Shown: positions 19,422-32,160 of the stretch, in pieces | How the letters are laid out: each line of letters starts with the position of its first letter | Numbering within the stretch: the first letter of the stretch is position 1 | Notes under the pieces: generated by a model | The model's database searches: none | The model's input: the letters and a program-made list of their open reading frames with translations, nothing else | What the model was told of the DNA's origin: nothing | Translations under genes and position numbers: made by a program | Source of the DNA: Megalonaias nervosa | Lineage: Eukaryota > Mollusca > Bivalvia > Unionida > Unionidae | Assembly: GCA_016617855.1 (NCBI GenBank) | Contig: JAECUM010004364.1 | Location: 1-64,000, forward strand | Reading direction: 5' to 3' | DNA length: 64,000 bases

Positions 19422-19658
19422 CAGCAGAGAGGGTGACGACCAACAGTGAGTGTCCGGGTACGAAAACAAGCACGCTATAAGAAATGAAAACAAAACGTCA
19501 AAAATAAAGTAATAAAATGAGCTAACCCAATTAGAGAAATCTCGGTCATTTAGAGGCTTCGGTTTGGCGTTATTGACCTTGTATTTTCAGCTTTTGTAGG
19601 AACCTTTATTTTTCATAAATAAAGACTCGAGCAAATGGTCTGTTCATCCTCTCTGCTG
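19422..19658 (-). repeat. Right terminal inverted repeat
   Basis: Reverse complement of the left TIR. The outer end reads CCTCTCTGCTG on the plus strand and the inner end CAGCAGAGAGGGTGACG. Confidence 0.95.
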
Positions 19659-19979
19659 TTAGGGGACATTGGAATCGTTATACCACTATCTAAGAACGGA
19701 TGTTGTATTTGTTTTGTAAGTGGGGGGAAATCCTGAAAAAATATCGGCCATAATACGATGCTCGTGGACAGGAGAGAAATGCACATGATTCATTTGTATG
19801 ATTTTCACAGAAAAAGCTATAAATTAACAAATGTATTTTAAGATAAACTCGGTCTATTCCACGCTCAAATTTTATTTTACTTTATGTTTGCCACAATTTG
19901 GCGATTTACTCAAGTGGACATTGTCCAGGGTTATGGCACTGAAAAAAGTTTCCTGAGCTAAGTATACATTATCTGGTAA

Positions 19980-20064
<85 letters not shown>

Positions 20065-21684
20065 TCTAAACTTTTGAAAACGGGGTTTAACCCCTTTGTT
20101 ATTACTTCACACTTCTTTCTGATGATTCTATCATAGAGGCTGCATCCTGGTTCCTCCAATCATACAAACAAAAATCTTTCTCAAAAATATATGACCAATG
20201 ACAGGGATGCAATTTATTACATTAGACTGAGTTTTCCCAGTCTGGAGTAACATTTGTTACTCGGAGTGTTGAGTAAGATAGAGGACGGCAGGTTTTCGGT
20301 AGGACGCGTTGGTGATATCATTTGGTTACTCTGATCTTGTCATTCATCATAGTTACACATTCTCGAATAGTTAATCGTCGAATTTCTAATAAATTCATCA
20401 TAAACTTCTGATGATAACATTTAAAGTGTTATTTAAAATACACATGTTGTATTACAACAAATGTGGTGCTCTAAAATGATTTTATTTAAGTTCAAAGTGA
20501 GGAGACCTTGACGGGGAAAAAAGAACACCGCCCAAAAACACTTTAAGAGAAAAACACTAAAAAGGAAAGAGCGAATCCAAACTGTGGTTTCTGACCAAAG
20601 GACCAAAAAAACCAGTTACAGTGTGGATATGATCCCACTACGTTTTGTTTCAAAGGTGGACTCTCTTGGTGATTACACTTATCCATCAAAACTTTGGTCG
20701 TATATAGGCTGCAGTGAGTACAATTTCAGAGTAGGTTCTATTATGATGACACGCAAGATAGGCTAAATTTATTTATCAAATTTTGTTAATAAATTAATTC
20801 ATTAAGTTACAACCCGTGTTCAAGCAAACAAGTTACGCATCAGAAAACAATGTCAAATGTATACTGTATACTGTATATCACTGCTTTGAATAACGGAAAT
20901 ACACCGCCTAATAATTAACACAGAGAAACAAATCGTGGCAATTGACAGAGGGAGATTAAGTATGTGGTAAACATTTAATTCAAATGAACAACTGATGTTA
21001 AACTCTCAAAATTTAAGGTTGTAAACCGTTTATAGTACAGTCCGCAAAGATAACCAAATAGGCTTTTGACCAACCCTTTGACCCGTGGAGAATAGAAAGT
21101 CGATTAGATGTTGCTTAACACCTAGTTCGGTGATTTACTTTTGGTCAGTCGGACAAAGAGTGTCTTTTGTACGACTGCTGATGACAGAGCATTCGGAACA
21201 TTCGGTTTTGAGCCTCGATCTGGCTGTGCAAATTTTCACCTGTGACATTTGGTGGCAGTTGTGGGATATGCCATTTCAATACCTCTCATCATGTTATATT
21301 ATGAGCTGAAAAAGGGTCGTTCCTGATGGAGACCTAAGGACATAGTTCTCAAAGGCAGGGGTATGCGTCATAGTACTTGCATGGGACTTAGTCTCGGACA
21401 GATTATGTGGTAGAGCACGCGGCTAGCCAGTGCCGGATTACCAAATAGGCAGAGTAGGTACCGGCCGAGGAGGCCCCGCGACAACGGATCAATAATATTG
21501 AATTGATTTGATCTTGGCGTATTAGGAGATAATTTGAGAGGGGGGCCCCGAGATTTCGACTGCCTTGTGGCCTCCACAGGGTTTAATCCGGCACTGCGGC
21601 TAGCATTCAAAAGATGTGGGTTTGTGTACGGATTTCCTGTAACACCGATGAAGCATAAATAAAGTTTGTTCCTATGGGGGTGTG
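19659..21684. other. intergenic, no gene recognised
   Basis: Contains an (AT)n tract at 19981-20060 and AT-rich unique DNA. Short ORFs have no recognisable domain. Confidence 0.6.
19981..20060. repeat. (AT)n microsatellite
   Basis: About 80 bases of alternating AT. Confidence 0.95.
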
Positions 21685-22850
21685 TCAGAAGTGCCAGGTC
21701 AAGGTCATCATAATCTGCGAAAAATAGTTTCCGCTACAAATTTTGAGTTTTGAACGGCTTTGTGTTGTAATCAGAATGGCTTCAGTTTTATCATCATTCA
21801 TCTGCAGCTTGTCACATGTCATCCATGATTTCACATCAGAAATGCACCTCTCTACGCCTTGGATGGTAGCATCAACTTCATTTGGATGGCTAGATTTGTA
21901 TATTTGGGTGTCTTGAGCGTACAATTGGTAAGACACTGGATGATGATCTATGACACTTGAGAGCGGCTGTGTGTATAGAATGAAGCGAACAGGTCCAAGA
22001 ACAGACCCCTGTGGAACACCACAACATAGATCAACAGGGCTGGAAAGCATTCCATTTGCGGATACAATTTTGTGTCCTGCCGACCAAGTAGGACTTGAAC
22101 CACAGTAAGGCTGTATCGTGAATGCCAAATACATGCTGGAGACGGTGAAGTAATATATTATGGTCTATTGTGTCAAATGCTGCAGACAAGTCAAGGAGAG
22201 TGAGAACTGTAATCTTTCCGCTATCCAAAGCAGAGAGAAGGTCATTAACTACTTTCAGAAGAGTAGTTTCAGTACTGTACAGACTGTACATTGCTAAAAA
22301 GACTGTTTGAATTCAGATGAGATACAAGTTGGGATAGAACAACTTTTTCTAAGATTTTTTTACATGAATGGGAGTTTAGAAACTGGGCAGTAGTTCTTTA
22401 AATCGTTATGGTCTAGTGTTGGTTTTCTTCAGCAGGGGTTTTTCAATGGCAGTTTTGAAAAATGATGGGAATTCCCCGGATGAGAGAGAGGTGTTAATAA
22501 CATCAGTTAGTGACGGCAATATTGGATCTAAACACTCAAGCAGCAGTGATGATGGAATTGGATCAAGTTCACATGACTTTGGTGCACTCTTCATCACGAT
22601 TGTACGTACTAAATCCATAGAGACAGGTTCAATTGCTGCTAACAGTTGCCGCTGAAATTCTGTATCGCAACTGTATGGTGACGACGAGTCAATTGAAAAT
22701 GTGTGGTCAAGCTTTTCTCTAATGTTTTGTACTTTGTCACGGAAGAAATTTGCAAACAGGTCCGGAAGTTCGACTGGAGAGAAGGTAGTTGGAAGTGGTG
22801 TGCATTTGTTCCTTGACATTAGCTTGTTGGTAATCTCGAAGAGCTCTTTG
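21685..22850 (-). pseudogene. LINE reverse transcriptase fragment (Jockey/CR1/L2-like)
   Basis: Three minus-strand pieces in different frames cover the pre-RT linker (22819-22406: SCELDPIPSSLLLECLDPIL), RT motifs 1-4 (22291-22031: STETTLLKVVNDLL, LLDLSAAFDTIDHN, WFKSYLVGR) and the palm to thumb (22134-21685: GVPQGSVLGP, then YAQDTQIY). The catalytic YADD box reads YAQD, so this copy is dead. The endonuclease and 3' end are missing. The clade is judged from motif wording only. Confidence 0.85.
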
Positions 22851-23039
22851 CAGTGGAACTTTCCGTGATCTTAGTACTGTAGTGGGCTGATTTCGCTGCA
22901 TGGACTGAATGAAAATGATGCAGATATGACCACTAACATGTCCGCTATTGTGACCAAGGCTGAAAATCTGACCTACTTGACCTTAAGCTCAAGTTAAAAC
23001 ATTTTGTACTTCATTCGGCTCATGAACAGTGGTTTGTAT

Positions 23040-23600
23040 ATTAAATACTAATGAACCAAGGTCAATTCAAAGTCTACTACTAAGAAACGAGGGTCAGTTT
23101 AATGTCTACAACTAAGAATTGGTGTAAATTCAAAGTCTGCTATTAAGAAATGATGGTCATCTCAAAGTCTACCGCTAAGAAACGAGTGTCAGTTCAAAAA
23201 CTACAACTAAGAAACGAGTGTTAATTCAAAGTCTACTATTAAGAACGAGTGTCAGTCAGTTCAAAGTCTACAACAAAGAGTGTTAATTTAAAGTCTACTA
23301 TTAAGAACGAGTGTCAGTCAGTTCAAAGTCTACAACAAAGAGTGTTAATTTAAAGTCTACTATTAAGAAACGAGGGTCAATTTAATGTCTACAACTAAGA
23401 AACGAGTGTTAATTCAAAGTCTACTATTAAGGAACGTGTGTCAGTTCAAAGTCTACTATTAAGGAACGTGTGTCAATTCAAAGTCTACTATTAAGGAACG
23501 TGTGTCAATTCAAAGTCTACTATTAAGGAACGTGTGTCAATTCAAAGTCTACTATTAAGGAATGTGTGTCAATTCAAAGTCTACTACTAAGAAATGATCC
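23040..23600. repeat. Minisatellite, ~33-bp unit
   Basis: About 17 diverged units of the type AATTCAAAGTCTACTATTAA plus GGAACGTGTGTC. The last five units (23440-23600) are nearly identical, suggesting recent expansion at that end. Confidence 0.92.
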
Positions 23601-24965
23601 TGGTGTATACCAGCTGTTCATTTTCTTTCGAAGAATCTCTGTTAAATTACACTGAAAACTATGTTTTCATTTTGAGATCAAATTTCTACCGCTCTCGGTT
23701 TCTTATCTATAAAACATTTTATATCGTGTCTCTTTTCTTCTTCATTAATATCACCTTCGATTGAATTTAAGTGTGGGTGGATACTAGCTGGAAAAAAATT
23801 AGTGTCGAATTCGTTTTATTGTCAGATGCTTCTTTTGGCCCCCACTGAAATGCCATCAGTGTTTCAAATTTCAGTAAATCACCAGGTAAAATGTGTTCTT
23901 AGAAGCTCTTGCATTGTTCGTTTTTAAAAGAAATGTAGTGCATTATGGGCTTGATGTTACAGTGCCCACATTGATAGCGTCAATAATAGTTCATTTGTAG
24001 TAATGTCATCAGCAACTGAGTTTAGTATTGGCGTGTGGTCATAAATTTGCCCTTGGAAAGCCCAAGCTGGCAGCCGATACGACATAATTCAACTAAAATT
24101 GTAATTTTCTGCAAATCATACCAAGACCAATATAGCACACACTGTACTTAAATACTATTATGGTCACACACTGATAGTCGATTTTTTGTTCTTTCTATTG
24201 ATTATGTTTAATATTTTCTTGCCATTGAAAGAATTTATTTAAAAATTTGAATAGATGCTATACCAACAAAAATCTCTCCTGAAATAGTGCTAACAGTGTC
24301 ATAATCGGGAAAAATACATATAGCCGGTTGTCCTCTGACTCCGTCTTTCAAATCTAGAAAAGTAGATAGTTCCCGGATTATTTAGAGAATTCTTATCACT
24401 CTTGACATCAATGTGGCCCCTCGTGGTACAATGCATCATTAACAGTTGCAATTGCAACCTCTAATGATACAGCAGGACTTCGTTAGAGTATGCGAAAACA
24501 TTTAAACTCAGCATCTAAATTGATAGTCTACCCGAGTGGACGGCTATATGAATGCATTAAGTTTCGCAAGTGACTTTGACAGCCATTTACTTGTCTCTAT
24601 CTATCCTTCCATTTCCACCTTAGCTCATATATTTCGTTTGATATCCTGAATAAAATAATAACACGAAAGGCAGGAGGGGGAAAATGGAGAGAATTTATTG
24701 AGGTCACAGGTCAAAGTCCAAGGCTCATAAACAAATACAGGCTTATACACTTGGCTCTTGTAGTAAAGCCTTAGGCAAGGTTTTGAGCAGGCCATCTAGT
24801 CCATGGGCAGTTGTCGTTTTATTTCCTTCAGTGAGAATTTGTACCATAAAGGTCAGGGTCAAATGTAAAGTTAAACTCCAAATGATAATATCTAATTATA
24901 TCAAGCAATACTAAACATTTGGTTTCTTCGAGCAAGTCACTTTGAAATGTAAGAATAAGCATATA
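23601..24965. other. intergenic, no gene recognised
   Basis: AT-rich unique sequence without domain-bearing ORFs or visible repeats. Confidence 0.55.
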
Positions 24966-24979
24966 CAATATTGACGTCA

Positions 24980-25112
24980 ATTTGTATGTGCCTGTCTTCG
25001 GCAGGATATATGACGCTGCGGCTGTGCCCGTCTTTGACGGGAAATATGCTGTTGCGTCTGTGCGTGTCTTTGACTTGAGATATGATGCTGTGGTTGTGCC
25101 TGTCGGTCCATG
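24980..25112. repeat. Three-copy ~42-bp tandem repeat
   Basis: Units of the type GTGCCTGTCTTCGGCAGGAT followed by ATATGACGCTGCGGCT. They give a minus-strand Thr/Ala/Ser-rich peptide repeat, which I treat as incidental. Confidence 0.8.
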
Positions 25113-26820
25113 CATTAGGTTAAGTTTCCGCGCAATAACTTGAGTTTAGTTCAAATACCTTACAACTTTGTACAAGTCAAATGTTGTTGGGTTTGAGGTA
25201 ATAGGTTTAAAAGGTCAAGGTGGCTATAGGCCGAACACAGAAAATTATTTATTCCTGATGCCTCGAGTTCAATTGAACACATCTGACCAAAATCAAGTTC
25301 ATTGTCTACCTGACCAGAATCATTTGTATTCTGTAAACAATACATAAAAAGTATTTTATCTATGAATGTCGGTTTAATATTAGAATTATTATTATTAATA
25401 GAAGTAAACATATTTATCTTGGTCTGAGTTAAGGACATTGTGCACATTGTGTTTACCATATATTTTATTATAATTTCAGTAACAGGGCTTGTCTAATTAA
25501 AGCTCGGATTGTTCTGAAAATAAATTTGTGTCCTACATCCTGGCTCCTTTTCGAGTCTTATTTTTTAAAAAAAGAGGATATTGTTCATCTAGAAATTATT
25601 AATTCATGCTAAGATACTGAGGATGAATCATTTGTTGTGTTCCGTGTTTGATTTGGGCTGAACTTATTTAATTTAGATTATTCTTCTCTGGGAATGCAAA
25701 GTGCTCTATAATATTATTGAAAAAAGAAATTAAAAGGGAATTATAGTGAATTCAAACAAGGAATCCTTCGATTATATTACTGTGATTCAACCAAGGACTG
25801 TTGGCACATCATTACAATTCAGGTCGTTCGTACATTAGTTGGAGACTACATGCCGTTACAGGCACATCAACACCTTCAGCACAAGAATTTATTTAGAATA
25901 TCACTAAAGCTTATTCAGAACTTTATTCAACAGGACTTGGGGTAGTAATTCTAGGATTATTTAGGATTTAATTCGCAATACCGTAAGTTCTTTTTACATT
26001 TTCACTTTTGTATTTTGTGGAATAAATTACGTTGAATTTTACAGAGCTTGTTGCTTCAGACTCTTTTCTATTACTTAATTTAATACCATAGAGTCGTAAT
26101 AAAGGTCTAAAGGCAAATGGTCAAAAAGTCTCTATGAACTCACATGTAGGAAAGAGTATTCCGTGATTCTCGAGTGCCACTGCATTCACATTCACTAAAA
26201 TTTATGAGTTGGTTACCTATGACGATATAAAAAGGCTTTCCAAGTTTGGAGAAAACATGTTGAAAGGTCAAAATTACACTGGTCAGAAGTGGTTACTTTA
26301 CACCGCCTCACATCAGCACTTCATGTCTGCATCATAGTTTATGTCTTCATTAGATGCTGCAAAAGAACTAGTAATTTCAAGCTGGACGGTGTAATATCCA
26401 CGGTTCGACAGCCTCAAGAAAAACCCATTTATAGTAATGTCAATTTTCTTAGTTTGTATATATTTCATTCAATTTCAATAGGTGATTTTGCGGGGGGAGG
26501 GGGGGGGCTCCACCACTATGATACTAACAGACTACATATGTTATGAATGATGCATTGACGACATGGATATTGCAGACTACGTTTTTCCTTTCTACGTTCT
26601 AAAGCACCGTAGACCAAATCCTTTCCAACCTGCCTACGCAGGCGATGCAATGGTTGGTAAGAAACTTTTAGTGTGTCCTACAACTCCTTGAGTTTCTTAA
26701 CATTTCGCTACCAAGCTCGCATTGTGTATTAAAAACGTAAATGGAAAACGTCTAGGTTCTAACAAGAGTACCGTGAACAGTATCGAATACGCCCACCCAA
26801 TGTTTAATTCTCCTCTATGT
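25113..26820. other. intergenic, no gene recognised
   Basis: AT-rich; includes an 18-base G-rich run with one A (26491-26508). No convincing coding sequence. Confidence 0.55.
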
Positions 26821-26824
26821 TGCT

Positions 26825-26930
26825 AGACATCACTATAAACTTCCATACTGCAGATATCGTAGCGATATGACTACAAATTTTTAAACCTATGTTAAAAATC
26901 TAAATCACACACACACACACGCACAGAGGC
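26825..26930 (+). mobile_element. SINE family B, 5'-truncated copy 3
   Basis: Matches only the last ~85 bases of the family B body (GACATCACTATAAACTTCC, ATCGTAGCGATATGACT) plus a short (AC)n tail. The head is missing, as expected of a 5'-truncated insertion. Confidence 0.85.
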
Positions 26931-28764
26931 ACTAGGTTGAGCATCGTACGCAGGAAATGCCTTGCTGCACAATGCGAGTCGTGGAACTGGAAAATTTTCG
27001 TTTTTCTGGTGCCTGATACTGTGTTGTGGATGAGGTCCACTGCGATCTGAGGTATATGGCCGTGTCCGGACGTGAAGGAACAGGGCCATCTGGTCAGGGA
27101 TGACGTGGTTCTTGTGGTTGGGTCGGGGTACGGGACATGGATTGATGTAGCCAGTTCAATATTCTGACATGCAAGATGGTAACTGAGGCTGATGTTCTTC
27201 TCAATATCTCTCCCCAGTAAAATAAATGATATGGTTTTGAACCCTTGCGTGAAAGCTGATGATGTTTTTGTACCTCAAGGTATGCTTCTGCACCTACCCC
27301 TTTAGTACCATAGAATTTCCGCCCACTGACTTCTGTTCATAATATTCAAAGAATGACAACCAGAGTAAGCTACACATGCATATCGGTTGTCAGTCTGGTC
27401 TCGCCCTAGTCCGATAAATACCCCCCTCCCAAATCTGTGTTGTTACTGATGGATGATATGTGGGTTTGATGTCAACTGTTCATTAAAATGTGCAATTTTG
27501 CTGCATGCAGATCTTTCCGGAACAAAGCTGCGTACACTTTAGACACATACTTGGTAACAGCCACATCAAGCGCAAAATTCAAAATGGCCACAGGACAGAG
27601 GATTGTGCTATTCCACGTGGATTTACAAGTCATCAAACATAGTATTTGCTCCGGAAATATAATGTACATACTACTTAAAAACACCCTTCAGCCGACGGTA
27701 GTTCCACAGCCACGAGAAATACCAGTAAATGTATAAAAATTTACAACAATGTGTGCAGCCAAAACTGACTGCAGATTTTTGCATGTTTTAATGAATAGGT
27801 GATATTATCTCCTTAACCGCCAATCAATATCATCAAGGGGGAGGAGCTACTTTATCGGACTAGTTTCGCCCATGGTCTAAATCTGCAAGACAAAAATAGA
27901 GTAGACAATATATACAGGTGTAGTGCCTCACGCGTCCTGCTTGGTACGTGTACGTGCAGAGATGACAATTACCTGTGAAAGGACGCATGTGACCTGTATA
28001 CCCGGTAGGTAGAGAATTCTGGTGTCGCTATCAATACTTACGATGTGGGCGCTAAATTATCAGCTCTGATAATGTTACTTACAGAAGGACAATTTTCGAC
28101 CGACTATACAAGCAAAATTGCTGAAGCATCGCTTATAGTAACCACGAAGTGGGCGCAATGAGTAAACTGAAGCCAAATTAATATAAACGAATTTTTTTCT
28201 ATAGTACACATCTGCACATAGAAAAGAAACTAAATCATCTTTACTGATACTTACGAAGTGAACGTTACAATATCCACTGCAAGACCATGTTACTTGTAGG
28301 AAAGAGACAATGGCATTCTATACAGGTAAATATCAGTCAAGTGTCAGGCATATAGCAATGAAGTCGACGCTATCACTAGATAATATAGAAACCTTACCTG
28401 TATGTATTCGGATGTAGCGGAAATTATACAGCAATATTAAACATGTTATCATATCACACACCAGACCTGTACTTATTCATATAGTTATAACAAAGTGAAG
28501 TGACACCATCACGACATATGCAGGGACGTACCAAAGGTGCCTATAGCAAGTGAAGACGTCAAACTATTAACACTGAAAAGTAGAAAATTTTGTCATCGAC
28601 GAAATAAAAAACACAAAAGTTGAAAATTTACAGAGTATACTTCCCTTCAAAGATGCAACTCCTACAACTTGTTTTGAGGTAGATAATTTCCAACCTGCTC
28701 GTACGGATTTTGCGAGGCCTCTCTGTAGAGATGGCGCTACTTGGCACGAGTGGAAGTACATGTA
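26931..28764. other. intergenic, no gene recognised
   Basis: ORFs of up to 82 codons lack recognisable domains. Ends at the hAT-like element. Confidence 0.5.
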
Positions 28765-29887
28765 CAGACATGCCTACCGTCCCGCATTTTGCGTATTAGT
28801 CCCGCAAAATGCCCAAATTTGCCTTTGCGTCCCGCAAATACGCATTTAGTGTTGAAAATCCGCAAAAGTGGGGATAAAAAATCTGCATGTCATGAAATAT
28901 GCTATCACCGACCAGAACAGGAAATTATCAAATCTGCGCATGCGCTATGGTTTAAAATAGTCATTGCAAACACGTGTGATCTGAGGCGGTTCTAATACAA
29001 AAGTCTACATTCACAGATTCTTTTATATTCTGTTTACAATGAATTGTTTCTTGATTCTGGACAAAAATTCATGGCTTCTAAAAAGCAATTGGATATTGAA
29101 GAAAATGATTCAAAACTTACATCAAAAGAACGCTCAATGTTTTTGTAAAGAATACGCTGATGAGTATGAATTCTTCAAGCCAGGAAAAAATGCAAACACA
29201 AATGCTTTCTGCAACATCTGTAATTGTGAATTTTCAATAAAGTCTGGAGGAATGTTCGATATACGCAGACACGTTTCAGGAAAAAGGCATTCCAACCTTG
29301 AAAAAGAAGTTAAACGATCTAAGAAAATTGTTGGATTTTTTTATTTTATTATAGGCTGGATCAAGTGCGACTTCATTTCAATGCCTAAGTCTGATGTAAT
29401 TAGAACTGAAGTTATGTTAGTAGATATTATTACTGAACTCAATCTGCCTATGAGTGCACTTGATACATTTTCAAAGGCTTTTAAAATTATGTTTAGTGAC
29501 TCTGACATTGCTAAACAATTTTAGTGTGGTAGAGCAAAAGGAACTGCTATTGTTAAAGAAAGAGCGGCCCATACTACATTAAAATTAGCTGAAAGAATGC
29601 GGAATTGCCCATTCACTGTTTCTACAGATGGAAGCAATGATTAAGAAAACTTCAAGATCTTTCCTGGACTTGAATTTTGTATATTTGTATATATTGTAAA
29701 TAGGTGGGTACTGGATTTTATACAAAAGTATTTATTATAAATATGCATTAATAGTATTTAATGGTGTTTTGAGAGAATTTATTATGTTTATTCACTCTAA
29801 CATTCTTATGTTCCTCATTTTCATGCTCTGTCCCTCATTTTTGGTGGTGGCGTTCCTCAAAAACGTTTTCTGGGGTAGGCATGTCTG
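28765..29887 (+). mobile_element. hAT-like DNA transposon, internally deleted (1.1 kb)
   Basis: The ends are perfect 14-bp inverted repeats, CAGACATGCCTACC at 28765-28778 and its complement at 29874-29887, flanked by ACATGTA on both sides (28758-28764 and 29888-29894). A 7-bp exact duplicate is compatible with an 8-bp hAT target duplication with one change. The interior carries only the N-terminal part of a transposase, so the element is non-autonomous. Confidence 0.8.
29071..29650 (+). pseudogene. hAT-type transposase N-terminal fragment with BED-like zinc finger
   Basis: An ATG at 29071 opens a short charged N-terminus that breaks at about 29140. The sense continues in a second frame with a C2H2/BED-like finger (FCNICNCEF, then HVSGKRH), a helical part (EVMLVDIITELNLPMSALD), a TAG at 29522-29524, and a last segment ending TVSTDGSND just before another stop. 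The TDGSND box resembles the start of the catalytic core in hAT-like transposases; everything after it is deleted. Not functional. Confidence 0.65.
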
Positions 29888-32160
29888 ACATGTAGTACCT
29901 GAAGGAGTCACAGGAATTGGCGCCAATCACAGTGTCAAGAGGAGATCACTCTAACTGCCATCTAGGTGGGCATATAACTTTTAGCTTTTCATCTGAAACG
30001 TTTTAATCAAGGAGGGCTGGATTGCGAGGTATTAGTAGTTCTCATAAGGTATTATGATTGGATAAAGTATTTGAAGATTCTTGTGTTCCAAAGCAATGAG
30101 GGGGTTAACCGAGAAATGGGCCCAGTGCCCCACTGATATTCCCACTTGGGAAGCACCAAAGTTCAAGGCAGAGAGCTTAGGAGGCCTAGTGGACTAACTG
30201 ATCCTGTAACTGGACGTGGAAACCTGGGGTTGAAACATAAAAGTGGGGGCAGACCACCCCTTCAACTGTCTGTAGGCCTGGTAACATTTCTGCATTAAGT
30301 CACTTACTATTGCTGTAGTGGAAGCAACAGAAGGCCCATTTTAGATTCTGCTCCTGAAAGCCTCTCCAAACTTCTGTTCTTTCACCTGACCCACTGAAGG
30401 GTCTGATCCAACCAAGTCTTCTGAGAACTCATTGACATCTACTAAAATGAGTTTGTCATCCTAACTTCTCAGGGTGAGACAGGACTATCCCTTCTTGTCC
30501 CCATCTTTGGTGAAGCGGACATTATGATTGTTGGTACATTGTTATGTCCTAATTCCATGTAGTGGAAGTTGTTCTTCTCTGCTTGGAGACTGACAATCCT
30601 CTCTTAACATAAGAGTTGAGTGCCATCACCCTATCCCCATATTTCTTTGACATGGAAACTGGAAAGGAGAATCTACTGCCTGCCCAGTCTGCTGAGACAC
30701 TGGCCGGTTCAACAATGCATGGTTGAAGCCTTAAGCTTCATAAAGATTATACATGAACACATAGAAAAAAAAAATAGGCTTGGGGGTGGGGATGATCCGA
30801 GCCCTCTCCCAAATGGGTTGTCAAAGCCCAGCTCTTTCCCACTGAAAAAGGTATGTATATGACCCAATACCCTTTCCACTGCCTGGTGTGTAAACCTGGT
30901 GCATGGATGCCAGACAGCAAGTGATAGGTGCCAATCACCTTACCTGGAGCCTAGTGACATAAACCTGGTGACCAGTAATAATTTCCCAGTGTACAGCACC
31001 CTGTACAGTGTCTGGACACAGACAAAAAGACTGGTCTGGTGATGAAGATGTGATGGAGGAGTCTCTTTTTGGGGAAGTCAAGTCTGAGAAAAGAGATAAC
31101 TTTGATCTGTAACAAGTCTCCTTGATTGAGAAGAATTCTGCACTATTCTTGAGCTTGGGTGGGGAGATTCACAACCTTGTATTGGGAAGTTCCCTACACC
31201 AGAAAGTGACAGCTTAATTTCCCCATGAAGGGTCAGTTATGCCTAGTGAAAGCAGGTGATTTCTGTGCTACAGAAAGAGTTATGGACCCCTCCCTTATCA
31301 GATATGGCAGATTTTCTACATTGGGAAGTACCGAAGAAACCTTCTGAGAACTGAGGTTTTCCAGTGAAGTAAATTAGGAAGCTTTACCATCATATCCCTA
31401 TAGGCATGTTGACTAAATCCCCCACACATCTGACCAAGGGAACACAAAAATTACATCTATATATGATCACAATGCGCATGCTGAGCAGGAGGGGTGAGTA
31501 CCCTAAGCGGCCTTTTTTATTTCCACATTTACACAAAGCACCGCATACTTAGTGAGGTACAAAGAATCTCCATAAAATCTAACAAAAATGGACATGCACA
31601 ACTGAAATGTATGCAAAGACTTCAGAAAAAAGATCGTTTAAAACACAAAAATGTAGGTAAATGACTGATATAACTAGATACATCAAAAGATTACTTTGAT
31701 ATTAAATTCAAGAGTGCCCATTGAAAAAGGACAATATTCCAAAAGGACAATGGGCAATATTCCAAAAGGACAAAAGGAAAAGGACAATATCCAAATGACA
31801 GAAATAACAAAGGAATCAGACTGGAGTCATGTCAATAGTTCTGGACCTCCAGTTAGTAATATTCACCTTGGGTTTGAGACTTGCACCAGGACCAGAGACA
31901 ACAATGCAATAATAGCTGGTATTGTATTACTGCTATTTAAATAATACACTCCACCTTATGCCAGGCATTATCTAATAAAACAAACAACAGGTGGAAACTA
32001 AGGCAATATAAAGCATGGTAACAAGTAAAATACAGAGATAAAACAAAATTCAAGCAGAGATTGACACAAATAAACACCATTTATTTACAAGATGCATACA
32101 ACAAAAAGCAAAACAGTGAAAAAAAATACACAAATACAAGGACCAAAAGACACTCAAGAG
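29888..32160. other. intergenic, no gene recognised
   Basis: No domain-bearing ORF. Short internal repeats of CCAAAAGGACAAT occur at 31738-31795. Confidence 0.5.

Larger units (their letters stand above)
5778..19658. mobile_element. Integrated Polinton/adintovirus-like element with TIRs
   Basis: A 13.88-kb unit bounded by near-identical inverted repeats of about 237 bp. It holds a coherent viral gene set: type B DNA polymerase, SF1 helicase domain, packaging ATPase, adenain-like cysteine protease, double-jelly-roll major capsid protein, minor capsid/penton-like protein, pX-like core protein, fibre, small membrane and basic proteins, and an HNH endonuclease. This combination defines the Polinton/Maverick-adintovirus group. 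No retroviral-type integrase or tyrosine recombinase is visible. Most genes are broken by frameshifts or stops. Flanking bases (GGTGGG left, TTAGGG right) do not form a clean 6-bp target duplication. The exact family within the group is uncertain. Confidence 0.92.

Noticed and set aside
5772..19664. 6-bp target-site duplication of the viral element
   Set aside because: GGTGGG and TTAGGG agree at only three of six positions (the final GGG); not enough to claim a duplication.
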